Below, one piece after another: positions 10,414 to 20,886 of a DNA stretch of 64,000 nucleotides (positions are counted from its first letter, which is position 1; each line of letters opens with the position of its first letter). The notes beneath the pieces were generated by a model. That model was given only the letters and a program-made list of their open reading frames with translations, was not told where the DNA came from and searched no databases. The translations under genes and the position numbers were made by a program. Origin of the DNA: Endomychus coccineus (lineage: Eukaryota > Arthropoda > Insecta > Coleoptera > Endomychidae); contig OY294070.1 in the NCBI GenBank assembly GCA_958510875.1, positions 3,038,001-3,102,000 of the forward strand. The letters run 5' to 3'.

Positions 10414-13144
10414 ATGACTACTCCGACTCCCACTCTCACAGTATATAATGAAGAACATATCAAAAACAAGCTGATGAAAGAGCTTAGTGCCTCCCATGTG
10501 GTAAGTTATTTGTTATCTTCATGATTGCTTTTAACGACGTTATCTGTCAAAATATTTTTCGAATAAGTGTTTGAGCGTGCCACTGCCACATCCTCACATC
10601 ATTTCAATCATCTGAAATGTCTCCGTCCTTCGATGTATGATATCTGTATGCGCCATAGGATAGGTTAGAACTCAGAATGCCTGTTTATAATGATAAACGC
10701 GAGTTAATAAAAAGTATAACCTAGATGTTGCATTACAAAAAATGGATAATGTCCGACTGATTTAATCTGTTCGAATATAATAACAACTATGGCGCTGAAA
10801 AAAATTATGTTCAAAGTAACATGTGATACATGGTTAATAATTTTCGGAACTTTAGTGGCCGTATTACTCCGATGTTGTACAAGTCTTCATCCATATTCTG
10901 GAGAAGGTACTCCTCCAATGTATGGCGACTACGAGGCACAAAGACATTGGATGGAAGTGACTGTAAACTTGCCCATTAACCAATGGTATTTGAACGGGAC
11001 CAACAACAATTTGGAATATTGGGGCTTGGACTATCCACCTTTAACGGCATACCACATGTATATTTGCGGATTAATCGCCAAAAGCATCAATACGAATTAC
11101 ACAAATCTCCATGACTCTCGTGGATTCGAAAGTGAAGAACATAAATTGTTCATGAGATATACTGTCCTTATTGCCGATGTGATTTTGTATGTTCCTGCCT
11201 TGATTCTTTACTTTGGCACTACTGAAAAAGTGTATAACAATTTGGGATCAAACATTATCAATAAAAAGAAGAATGCAGAAAAATTTCAAATATTACCAAG
11301 ATCGTTTTCCACAGTTATGGGGCTCTTATATCCTGGAATTATTCTTATTGATCATGGTCATTTCCAGTATAATTGTATATCACTTGGCTTAACTATTTAT
11401 GCTGTTTTATTTATTTTACATAGGCAAAATATTCTATCGTCAATATGCTTTTGCCTGGCTTTAAACTATAAGCAAATGGAATTGTATCATTCCTTGCCAT
11501 TTTTTCTATATTTATTGAGTACATGTGTACCGAAGCCAGGTCAGAGCGCGATGGGAGGAATTTTCAGATTAGTTCAGATAGGAATAACTGTTATCGTAAC
11601 TTTTGCAATTGTATGGTCACCGTTTTTGTCAAATTTTTATGATTTGTTGCATGTATTGCAAAGACAGTTTCCATTTGCTAGAGGTGTATTTGAGGATAAA
11701 GTAGCGAATTTTTGGTGCATTTTAAACATTGTGTTTAAATTAAAATCGTGTGATAATTTCAAAATGATGCGTATTTGCTTATTAACGACTCTATCTGCGG
11801 TGTTTCCTTCCAGTGTTGATTTGTTCTTGCGGCCCAACATGAAAAAATTTATTCTTGGACTCATCAATTCATCGTTGGCATTTTTCTTGTTTTCTTTTCA
11901 AGTGCACGAGAAAACAATTTTAGTAGTCTCTTTACCTGTACTGTTATACTTGCCTCACGATCCTTTTGTGTGCTTTTGGTTTTTATACATGTCCATTTTC
12001 AGTATGGTGCCTTTGTTTATCAAAGATAACTTAATGATCGCTGTGATAGCATTGACTTTGTTTTACGGCATATCTTTTCAAGTTTGTATTGAACATTTTT
12101 ATCAGAATTTTTTGAACAAATCCGATGGTCTTAGGGAATATTACCGAAGTTTGGTGCATACAATTCTAAATATTGAGTATAAAAAAGCTAATCGCTTTGA
12201 AGATGTGATTAAGGTGACCTATAAACAAATATTGAAAAATAAAGAAGCTCTGAAGAGTTTTATTTTTCATTTGGTTATGTTACTTTCTATATTAGGGAGT
12301 TTGGTTTTAGTTGTTCTTTCTTTGATTCTGAAACCGCCACAAAGATATCCCGATTTGTTTCCTTTGTTAATTTCTGTTTATTCTTGTTTTCACTTCATGG
12401 GGTTCTTTATCTATTTTAATATCAAGCAAATTGAAATTCCTCAACAATTTGACGATATTGAGAATGTCAAAGTGAAAGGTGATTAACATTTTTGTATTTT
12501 AGTTAGGAAGAAGCTTTGTCATCAAAGAAATTTGTGTTGATATTTCCTTAGTAATTACATTGTACATATATTGTTTGTGTTTGTATGAAATAAATAATTG
12601 TTTATATCAAGTATGAATTTTCTCTCATAATCATAATCATATCTACTTTATTTACTAATGAAATTTAATGTTGTTATTATGATTAATAACCAAGCTTATG
12701 GAATCAGTGGTGATGATGAATTGATTCAGAATTAATCATGTAAAAGAAGTGGGAATGTGGGTGTACCGCAAGGTCACACCTTGGGTCCTCTATTCTTTTT
12801 GGTGTACTAACTAAAATCATGTCATTGGTCAGCGGAAAACTAGTTTGGGTTAGTGCCCGTCTATGTCTGTAATATATTCTCAATTTCAGGAAGTCGTCGA
12901 CGAATCAGACGGTTGTGGCGGTAAGTTTTCCTGCATCGTTGTTTCGGAAAAATTCGAAGGAAGACCTTTATTGCAAAGACACAGGTAACTTGGTTGCAAC
13001 TTGAGGTCGAAACTAAATAACAATAGCATTTCTTCCGATAGATTGGTGAATTCCATCTTGCAAGAAGAACTGAAAGCCATCCACGCCTTTTCCCAGCAAA
13101 CCTACACGCCAGACCAGTGGGAAACGAAGAAACCCATCGCATAA
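10414..13144 (+). CDS. BolA-like protein 2
   Basis: BolA2 is a small cytosolic partner of monothiol glutaredoxin in [2Fe-2S] handling. Exons: 10414-10500, 12890-12984, 13042-13144. Introns are GT-AG and phases join (0, then 2), giving 94 residues. Exon 1 encodes TVYNEEHIKNKLMKELSASH, the usual first helix. Exon 2 encodes EVVDESDGCGGKFSCIVVSE then KFEGRPLLQRHR. Exon 3 encodes LVNSILQEELKAIHAFSQQT then YTPDQW. The conserved RHRLVN histidine and HAF..QT.TP.QW block are present. Intron 1 (10501-12889) holds a complete ALG6 gene on the same strand. The stop TAA (13142-13144) is one base from the proposed MVK ATG, and no AATAAA lies between them. Confidence 0.92.
10789..12486 (+). CDS. Alg6: ALG6 dolichyl-P-Glc:Man9GlcNAc2-PP-dolichol alpha-1,3-glucosyltransferase
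   Basis: ALG6 adds the first glucose to the lipid-linked oligosaccharide in the ER lumen (GT-C fold, many membrane spans). The single-exon ORF encodes 565 residues. Motifs: MYGDYEAQRHWMEVTVNLP from residue 44, with the presumed catalytic Asp47 in the first luminal loop; NNLEYWGLDYPPLTAYH; the SRGFESEEHKLFMRYTV block; DHGHFQYNC; LNYKQMELY; and FARGVFEDKVANFWC. These separate it from ALG8. Multiple hydrophobic segments follow to the C-terminus. The length is slightly above the usual ~500 because of a longer C-terminal tail. The start ATG is followed directly by the first membrane segment. The gene sits wholly inside BolA2 intron 1, same strand, with its own poly(A) signal at 12589. Confidence 0.95.
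   Translation: MALKKIMFKVTCDTWLIIFGTLVAVLLRCCTSLHPYSGEGTPPMYGDYEAQRHWMEVTVNLPINQWYLNGTNNNLEYWGLDYPPLTAYHMYICGLIAKSINTNYTNLHDSRGFESEEHKLFMRYTVLIADVILYVPALILYFGTTEKVYNNLGSNIINKKKNAEKFQILPRSFSTVMGLLYPGIILIDHGHFQYNCISLGLTIYAVLFILHRQNILSSICFCLALNYKQMELYHSLPFFLYLLSTCVPKPGQSAMGGIFRLVQIGITVIVTFAIVWSPFLSNFYDLLHVLQRQFPFARGVFEDKVANFWCILNIVFKLKSCDNFKMMRICLLTTLSAVFPSSVDLFLRPNMKKFILGLINSSLAFFLFSFQVHEKTILVVSLPVLLYLPHDPFVCFWFLYMSIFSMVPLFIKDNLMIAVIALTLFYGISFQVCIEHFYQNFLNKSDGLREYYRSLVHTILNIEYKKANRFEDVIKVTYKQILKNKEALKSFIFHLVMLLSILGSLVLVVLSLILKPPQRYPDLFPLLISVYSCFHFMGFFIYFNIKQIEIPQQFDDIENVKVKGD
12589..12594 (+). promoter_or_regulatory. Poly(A) signal of ALG6
   Basis: AATAAA lies about 103 bp after the ALG6 stop and inside BolA2 intron 1. 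For BolA2 to be spliced across it, this signal must be bypassed in BolA2 transcripts. Confidence 0.6.
12745..12812 (+). mobile_element. LINE reverse-transcriptase scrap in BolA2 intron 1
   Basis: The short in-frame stretch GVPQGHTLGPLFFLVY is the conserved RT motif around the PQG turn, followed by a stop. Nothing else of the element is recognisable. Confidence 0.6.
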
Positions 13145-13145
13145 A

Positions 13146-16100
13146 ATGTCTACCACCGCCGCTCCAGTCCCGAGTTTGTCCCCGAGAGGCGACGCCCCCG
13201 CCAAAGGTCGGTATCGAGCCCCCTTGGAATATTTGATCTTTCAAAATTTCTTGGAAACGATGCTCGCAAGTTGTATTTGCGGGAGGCTAAAATCTGTGGG
13301 TATTTTCAGAGATATCCTTCAAAGTATCGGCTCCGGGGAAATTCATTCTTTATGGTGAACATTCCGTTGTTCATGATAAATTGGCGTTGGCTGCTAGCTT
13401 AGAATTGCGTACTGAGTTGCATATTGTTGAAGAAATTCCGGGAACGCATGGGAGTGTTCTCAAGATCTGTTTGCCATGCGTCAACTTCGAGGATACGTTC
13501 TCGCTTCAGGTTAGTTCACTTTGTTTTTGTTTTTAACGTTTAAAGACCAACTAGGTCTGGTAAAGTCCTTCGTAACTCATGTGTCGCATCCCCACGCACT
13601 TGTGTATATATATGTCAAATAATTTGTGATTGTGATCAATTCTATATAGGTCAGACAGGAAGATATTTCAAAATATAATAATTGCTTCTTGCACTTTCCA
13701 TGCTAAGCAACAAAAGCTGCCACTAATAGCTAATTTTCGTCATATTCATAAATTGTTAGTTTTATATTTAGGTTGTTTGCCAATGATGACGATCTTACAT
13801 GAAACTAATCCAGTTGAAAAAATCCTTTGTAATCTTGGTGACCAGAGCCTCAAATCGGTCCACTGTAAAGGCAAAGGTAAAATAACGTTGCCGCATCGAC
13901 ATTTCGAGTCTCTTTGTGATGAAGATCGATTCAATGTCTTTGAAGCAATATCCATAATTATGGAGAAAATGTCCGTAAAACCAAGAACATTCTCTATCTT
14001 TTGTATGGAACAGTTCTTCATTAATGTTATTGTTTTCATACAATTTCTGGTTATACCACATTGTGAATGTATTTTTGCGGTATGGTATGTCGAGAATGTA
14101 GAAGGCATAAATATCGATGAAGGAAAAAGCATTCAACTGGATTTTATGTGATTATTCTTTAGTAATCTGAGGCCTTCTAGATTATAAAACTAACTCTTTG
14201 AAATTCATTAACCGTGAAAACAAAAGATTAAAAAGTAGGCATGATTCCAATATGGCGGTTATTTGGCACAAGAAACGGCTATTGTATACTGTATATACAG
14301 GATCTTCCTTAACAGTGGCGACTTGCCGATAGGACCGGCAACATTCTGCTTCTCAGAAAAGATTTAATGTGTTTGAGGATGGAAAAACATCGTTCACATT
14401 CTGCTATCGACATGAGCGTTGTACAAATGATATCCAACAGCTTGTATATTTCCGTCAAAATCTTTTTTAGGTTGTTATATATACTAAAAGTCGCAAAATA
14501 CCACCGTCACACATGTTATCGCGTTCACTTATAATTGTACACTGTCCAACATAGGACAAGATTTCGCAGTTTCATCAAAATGTTGTTGTGGAAATGCGTG
14601 TCCTATAAGTTTTAAAATTTTGAGAATCAAATAATTTTGCTGCACTTAAATGATCCCTAAAATCAAACGCTCGCTAATTTGGCTTAAAATAGTGTCACAT
14701 ACTTGCTTTGCAATAACTGTCTTTTCCTTGCAGGTTCTTCGTTCTTGCGTTCTTGATTGTCATTGTCAGTAGAATTTCTGATTCGAATAATTTGCTGTTG
14801 GAATTGTTCAAGGGCCTTTTGCAGTTGAGCACTGTCAATCCCGCGCACTTGAGTCTGATTAAATAATATTTCAACATGTGACATGATGAAATGAAATATT
14901 TTCAACCAGTGAAGAAATTTCGAGCAACTCTAATGTTTCAATGAACCTCTTTGCTTTGCAGTAAGGCTAACCCATAACTACGACAGTGATTAACTTTTAA
15001 AACAAATTATTAAGTGAAGAAGCCTGTTCCTAAGTTATATTAATATGTCCCAAAACTCAGCTCAATATCTCAAACCGTTTTCTGAATTTTTGAAAAAACC
15101 TTTAAAAAATTAAACTTTGTCGGCCTGTATATCGAAAACGGAGCGTTTTAGGACAGGTTTATAGAAACTTTTTTACGTAAAATTGACCCAGGAATCGCCT
15201 TTTAAAATATTCGTATACCATTCAAGAACAGCCTGTGTATAGGATGGACCAAAAGTAATGGCACATAGGAAACCATGCATTTATGACGTTAAAATCTTGC
15301 GATTTAGCCAAATTTACCTCGATCCAATATTTACTGAGATACAGGGCGACAGAGTTAAGATTCAAGTTTCGATTACTTGGATATTTACTTTTAAAACAGA
15401 TGTACAACTAAATTCAGTATGAAATCCAGCGAACCTAAATCAGTTTGACTGATACAAAATATAAAACAGCATTCTTTGCTTCCTACTAAGGAAAGATACA
15501 CTAATTTACTCTGGATCTGGTTAATGAAACTCGAGGCTTATTAAAATTATTCGTTCTATCTTTAGCATTCAAATATAAGACAATATATTTTATCAAAAGG
15601 TAGCTTCAAACCGCTTCGTTATCATAACTGTTCGAAATATTTATCACGATATTTGTTCATAGGAAATAAAAGAAAAACTGTGCAGCGTCTACCCACTGGG
15701 AGACAACGACAAATGGTTCACCCCCAAAACCCACCCCGGCAAGCATCAATATAACAGGAATAAAGTCGCGACGTTCCTCGAAGAGCAACGACATTTCGAT
15801 AAATGGAACGCGACCCAGAAGCAATCGTTGACGTGTTTTTTCTATCTGTTTGTGGGCGTTATCGGCCCGCTCGACATTGACTTTGGAAATGTAACGTTGA
15901 CAGTCGAATCCGGATTGGTTTTGGGTGCAGGGACAGGCAGTTCCGCTTCTTTTTCAGTTTGCGTCGCCGCCGCCATGGTGCAGTGTCTGAAGATCAAAAC
16001 CGGGTTGAACGGATTGGACGAGTTCAACGCCGACGAATTGGAACTGATTTCGTCTTGGTCGTACGAGGCTGAACAGATCGTTCATTTACTTGCTTCAGGT

Positions 16101-17701
16101 ATTAATTGCTATATCGCCAACTAAAGTGTATCCAGCATTACGAGGTGAAACAATTTTGTCTATAAATCAAAATAATTTTGCGCTCTATTATAATTCCCTA
16201 GAGGAATAAAACCAAATTGTTAAGTTGGAACTTGTCCCTAATACAATCATCAACATTTGTCCACCTCGTAACGCTGGAAATTCTTGATTGAGAACTCTTT
16301 CGTATCTTTTCGTAAAGCAGTTGGCGCTCAAAAACGGCGGTCCCATTTAATCAAGAATCGAAGGATACGGTTCATTATGAGCCTTGAGGTTAATAATTAC
16401 CCTGAGACAGTTGGGGTAATTAGAAACACAAAAGGTTTCTCCAAAACCTTACAGTGGCGCCCAACGTGGGGCCTCTTGCGTCAATCTACGATTACCGTAC
16501 CACCGCATTGACATACCTAGACTGCGCTACCAAACCACAGGTCGCAGGATGTCACTTTCTGCTATCAAATATCTCGTAACAAATATCTTTTTTGACCTTG
16601 GAAATGCAACATTTTCCCTTAAAAGTCTATATATAAATATATTAGCTGTTATCTGCGGCCGTCAAAATCAGATATCTCACATGAGGAGAAATAACAACCC
16701 CATTCCGACTTTTCCCATTCAATCAATTGCCTTTCGGTTTACGAAACATTTCAAAAGTTTATAAACGAAATAACAACGGGATTAGACGTTGTACAGTTTG
16801 TTTTTGTCTCTATTTTTATAACCTCCATTCAATGTGGGTATTCTTACAGGTATCGATAATACCGTCTGTACTTACGGATCCTTGGTGGAATATAAAAAAA
16901 AGACTGTGAACTTTTCCAAACTGAATTATCGATTTCGTATTCTCCTGATCAATACCAACGTGTCGAGAGATACAAAAGTATTGGTAGGTAGCGTGAGGCA
17001 ACTAAAGGAACGTTACCCGACGATCGTCGACCCGATTCTAGATTCTATGAACGAGATAGCGAAAAGCGCCCTGGATTTCCTGAAGAAGATCGACGAAACG
17101 TCGAAAGTGTCGGAGGAAATCGACAGCGAATATTTCTGCAAACTTGGGGTAAGTGCTACTTGATTAGATTGTCTACGGTAAATACAACAAAGCGTCTAAT
17201 TAGTGGCAAGGTTTCTCTATAGTACAGTAACTTTTTTATAGTTTCATTCAAAATAGGTCAAATATGAGAAAGGTCCTCAGTATTCTTGGTGGTTAAGGGT
17301 GATTGTTTCTTATTTTTAGTGTTATAGTGTATCCAAAGTGTGGACTCTTTTATTGTTTGTTAATAATTTTATTGCTACAATCTAATATCACAAAGTAACT
17401 GACATCTCGATTTAATAGCCTGTATATGTTCATTGTTTTACAGGAGCTAGCTGACCTAAACCAAGGACTTCTTTCTGCGCTGGGTGTATCTCACAGGACT
17501 TTGGACCATATTTGTGAAATTTTACGTCAACACGGACTTCACGGAAAGTTGACTGGTGCAGGTGGTGGGGGTTACGCCTATTGTTTTATTCCACCGAATG
17601 TTTCTGATACGGAGATCGAACTAGTGAAGACTCAGTTATCGACTAGCGGTTACGATCCAATTTTGACAAATTTGGGCGTGAATGGAGTGCGATTAGATTA
17701 G
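13146..17701 (+). CDS. Mevalonate kinase
   Basis: Mevalonate kinase phosphorylates mevalonate with ATP in isoprenoid (in insects, juvenile hormone precursor) synthesis; GHMP kinase fold, cytosol or peroxisome. Exons: 13146-13206, 13310-13509, 15663-16098, 16850-17148, 17444-17701, giving 417 residues. Exon 1 is the weakest call: its donor is AAAG/GTCGGT, but it is the only nearby ATG with the phase needed to enter exon 2 in frame. Motifs: [18 protein letters not shown] (from residue 25), [11 protein letters not shown] (ATP loop, about 173-183), [15 protein letters not shown] into [10 protein letters not shown] (Asp235, catalytic base position), and [12 protein letters not shown] (367-378). 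The ATP loop has T where GLGSS is usual. Introns 2 and 3 are filled with transposon debris. The start follows the BolA2 stop by one base. Confidence 0.93.
13600..13700 (+). mobile_element. Penelope-type GIY-YIG fragment in MVK intron 2
   Basis: Plus-strand reading around 13635-13675 gives [14 protein letters not shown], the C..FYIGQT core of GIY-YIG endonuclease domains of Penelope-like elements. Stops follow at once. Confidence 0.5.
13701..14285. other. MVK intron 2, unassigned ORF overlap region
   Basis: Three overlapping ORFs of 113-132 codons occur on both strands (13746-14151). None shows a known domain, and they lie in an intron. I treat them as chance or decayed repeat. Confidence 0.3.
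14290..15243 (-). mobile_element. Possible hAT-type relic in MVK intron 2
   Basis: The stretch starts 'tatacaggatcttcc' near 14296 and ends with 'cagcctgtgtata' near 15243, suggesting short inverted termini. The minus-strand ORF 14684-14905 encodes [20 protein letters not shown], resembling the coiled linker of TTF-zinc-finger (ZMYM1-like) hAT transposases. The segment 14665-14715 is also found at 62285-62335. The family assignment is tentative. Confidence 0.35.
16129..16279. mobile_element. Small MITE in MVK intron 3
   Basis: Inverted ends: 'tccagcattacgaggtg' at the left, 'cacctcgtaacgctgga' at the right, about 150 bp overall, with no coding capacity. Confidence 0.65.
16285..16845 (+). mobile_element. 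Ty3/Gypsy LTR-retrotransposon relic in MVK intron 3
   Basis: The sequence TGGCGCCCAACGTGGGGC at 16455-16472, right after 'ttaca', looks like an LTR end followed by a primer-binding site. At 16720-16845 translations in two frames show LPFGLRN and then [14 protein letters not shown], the Gypsy RT region just before the YxDD motif, itself lost. The copy is frameshifted and internally deleted. It ends close to the MVK exon 4 acceptor at 16849. Confidence 0.65.
17255..17345. mobile_element. Penelope-type end fragment in MVK intron 4
   Basis: The segment 'ggtcctcag ... gtggttaagggtgattgtttcttatttttagtgttatagtgtatccaaagtgtgga' resembles the ends at 20505-20560, 26755-26905 and 40265-40330. Confidence 0.5.
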
Positions 17702-17812
17702 TTTTATATTTATTTTTACTTGTTATAATATATAATGCGGGGCTGGAGCATGGTTAGGTTAGTTTTATATTTATTTCTAGTTGTTTTGTATAAAGTTGAT
17801 TAACTTGATTTG

Positions 17813-17818
17813 AATAAA
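17813..17818 (+). promoter_or_regulatory. Poly(A) signal of MVK
   Basis: AATAAA about 112 bp after the stop codon. A ~27 bp near-duplicate ('ttagttttatatttatttct') occurs twice between stop and signal. Confidence 0.6.
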
Positions 17819-17839
17819 AGTTTCATTAAATCAATATAT

Positions 17840-18034
17840 CGTTTCAATTTTTTTAATTAAAGTTTATAAAATAATGAAAACAGTTGTTTTTTTACGATTA
17901 CCCTATTTTTTTCAGGAAAAAAACTCAAATGCACTAGTTTTATTGGTTTAAATGGTTCAAATTGACGTAAATATTGGAAGTGCATATTTGCACCAGAAAT
18001 GTATATAATATACATTTTGTATTATAAAATAATG
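17840..18034. other. Intergenic AT-rich spacer
   Basis: Nothing recognised between the MVK 3' end and the next inverted-repeat element. Confidence 0.3.
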
Positions 18035-18988
18035 TACCGGGATATCAAAAATTATCTTGGTCAAGGGTGGTTGTGGAATCTAAAACGTGCGTCTTACTTT
18101 ACGTTTGAAATAATTACGTATTAATTAGAAGTTTCTAAAAGTGCGAAATTTCGCAATTTTGTACGAATATTGTAACCCTCAGAAGTCTTTAGCGCTTTGG
18201 ACTCCGGGATTTTCACGTGGCCTATCGAAATTAGAATGTTCAAATTATCTAAAAACATAATTGCATGAACGCCAGACGTCCTACGTAATTAGCTACGAAC
18301 GAAATCATTTTGACATATGCCTCGAGGAGCTCGCTGCGAGTAAGTAAAGAGTTTATACATTTTACCTCGGTCTTGTTTCTTGCCCCGTGCGACCGGCGCC
18401 AGTTGTAATAAAGTGTTTTTGGCTATGGGCCGCTAGCTTTCACCCGCTTTGTGTATATTTTAGTCGCGAGAAAATTCCCTTTGATACGTCGCACGTTAGA
18501 CGCGCGTAGCTGAGATCTAAAAATAGCTCAAACTGTTTTAATTAAATTTTCCTATTTAATGGACATTTATCGAAAAAAGAAGAGCATTCGGGCACGGTCC
18601 GATGCTAAAACTAACTACATGGAGCAAAAACGGCACGCGAAAAGTCGTCGTAAAGCCGTATTAGTTACAACCAGTTTGCACTTTTCTAACTCGCGTGATA
18701 CGGGCTTATCACGTGAACGTCATTCGATTTACCGAAAATTAACTATTTCAAAACAGTTTTTGACCCGGATTGTGGCTATCACGACCTCTGAAAAGGTTCA
18801 AAGTTCACATAATTATTTCATAATTTGTAGTTCATCATTGTTTTACAACTGAAATAAATAGGTATGAAATTTGTAGGTTATTGATGATGTCAGTGTGACA
18901 GTGACATAATTATTTCAAACGTAAAGTAAGACGCACATTTTAGATTCCACAACCACCCTTGACAAAGATAATTTTTGATATCCCGGTA
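18035..18988. mobile_element. Non-autonomous inverted-repeat element (~950 bp)
   Basis: It starts taccgggatatcaaaaat at 18035 and ends with the inverted sequence at 18988. The arms are about 85 bp (18035-18119 and 18904-18988) and nearly identical. The inner part 18120-18360 recurs, inverted, at 30185-30450. The ORF 18559-18852 (lysine/arginine-rich, beginning MDIYRKKKSIRARSD) matches no domain I know. Confidence 0.75.
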
Positions 18989-19049
18989 AAACGAAATGAA
19001 TAAGCAAATAATATCTGAATTAATTTAAAAAGTGACAGTTTTTACTAAG

Positions 19050-20465
19050 ACTGAGTGAGCCTAGCGAAAGAAGTCCTCTTGGATCGAGTTAATACGACTC
19101 AAGGTATGTTTTCGTCTAGCGGTCAAACGGTAAATGCAATTTACTTTAAATTTTAACTCTACTGGATGCGATGCTCGAAATTTACTGGCATAAAAATTCA
19201 AAGTAGTACCTTGAACACAACAGTCGGTGGAAATACTCGACGCTCTTCGCTCAATTTCACGCGTCGTACAGTGCGCTATCCATCTGGCCGACTGTAGAGA
19301 GAAATAGTGGCGATTTGTACACATACCGGGGCGCCCTCTACAATGTACGGGCAGCCGTTGAGAGAACTAGGTTTGCCGGATGTCTGGAATTTGTATGCCA
19401 AAGCCGCTTTCTTTCTTTGACGCCGACTGATCCATCTAATAGTCTACACTTCCAAGATAGAGTCCATGCTATAATTACGGAATGTGAAATGCAGAATAGA
19501 CCCTAACTTGGATAAATAATAACTGATCTTAACTAGAGCAAAACGGCCTAAGTGCAGTACGGACCTTGAAACGAGGCGGCTCTTCAATACTACTAGGAAA
19601 GTCGGAGCCAAGGAGGCCTGGGATCTGTACAAAATCAGACACGAGGCAATATGAGGATCTCTTGACAAAGTCCCAAAGAACATCTTGGAAGAATCTCTGC
19701 TTTGGAGCTGAGACCATCCCAGATACGGCTAAACTAGCCAAGACACTTGCAGGCAACCAGAGAGGTAGACACTTGAGATGGTGATGAAGGCCTGTTTCCC
19801 GGATATTGGCCTTCGGGAAAGTGAGAGCGACACCCACTCAACCGGGAGGCTTAGGGGGAGAAACTGGACTGTCGCAGCAACAGTGATAAAAGTTGAAAAA
19901 GTAAGAGCTTTCAACTCCTTTGAGGCGTTCAACTCATCGTGCCCTCATGGATTGTTTCCAGTATTACTGTAAAAGAGTCTGGACTTTCTGACTGGTGTGT
20001 TGAGGGATTGTATTGCGGTAGGATACAAGCCCAAGGAGTGGAATATAACTCTTGTGACTTTTATTCCTAAAGCGGGTAAGAAGAGCTATGTAAACGTCAA
20101 AGATTACCGGTCTATAAGTCTTACGTCGTTTTTGTTGAAGACGTTAGAGCGACTTGCAGACTGGTATCTTGAGGCAGAACCTCTGAAGCATTACCCCCTT
20201 CGCTAGGAACAGCATGCTTATCAGTTGGGCAGATCTGTCTAGACTGCTCTCCACTCGGCTGTTGACATTATAGAGCAACGGATGAAATGGAAGGGAATCT
20301 GCATTGGTGCCTTCTTGGACATAGAGGAGGCCTTTAACAAGATCTCCAGAGGGGCCTATGACGATACCTTGTAGGAGCTTGTTCAACAAGCCTTGATAAT
20401 CACAGAAGTCTATCCAGAGGAAAACTATGATCATCATCTTCTCCAGAAGGTACAACATCGAGCCT
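19050..20465 (+). mobile_element. R1/I-clade LINE relic, plus strand
   Basis: From about 19520 the decayed reading shows GAKEAWDLYKIRHEA, then CIAVGYKPKEWNITLVTFIP near 20010-20070, KDYRSISLTSFLLKTLERL, HAYQLGRSV and ICIGAFLDIEEAFNKIS (RT motif with the first Asp). Several stops break it. The family is shared with 3640-5140. The part before 19520 is less certain: an ORF at 19061-19324 (-) has no recognised domain. Confidence 0.65.
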
Positions 20466-20886
20466 CTGAAGAAAAAATGATCAGTATTTTAATGGATCAG
20501 TATTTTAATGGATAAGGGTGACTGTTTCTTGTATAGTTTATCCATAGTGTGTGAGAACTATATAGTTTATTTGAACAAATAATTCATAAGAATATCCTCT
20601 CCGTTCCACGCAGGAGTCCCGCAACAATTAGAAGGTCGCCAGAAATATTTGATTAAAACAGCAATGGTGTAGTAAATAAAGCGTTAAAAATGAAATGTTG
20701 AATGTATGGTAGTGTGGGAATTGAGGAAAAATGTTCAGCAAACCATTAAGCTTATTAAAATCGTTTCACCTGCTCAAGTATTATCTAGTATATGGAAATG
20801 AGAGTTATAAAACAGACATGTCTATCCAACAAAATTCTGAATATTGGTCTTATATCTATCAACACTTCTGGAGTGTAATAAATTGA
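20466..20886. other. Repeat end fragment and unassigned spacer
   Basis: At 20505-20575, 'aagggtgactgtttcttgt ... gtttatccatagtgtg' matches the Penelope-type ends elsewhere in the window. The remainder shows nothing recognisable. Confidence 0.35.

Noticed and set aside
10789..12486. ALG6 as a processed pseudogene
   Set aside because: The frame is fully open with all family motifs, and it has its own poly(A) signal; no poly(A) tract or duplications were seen.
13746..14151. Overlapping ORFs of 113-132 codons in MVK intron 2
   Set aside because: They overlap on both strands, lack known motifs, and lie within an intron between transposon scraps.
19061..19324. 87-codon minus-strand ORF
   Set aside because: No recognised domain; bounded by repeat sequence and likely chance or decayed transposon.
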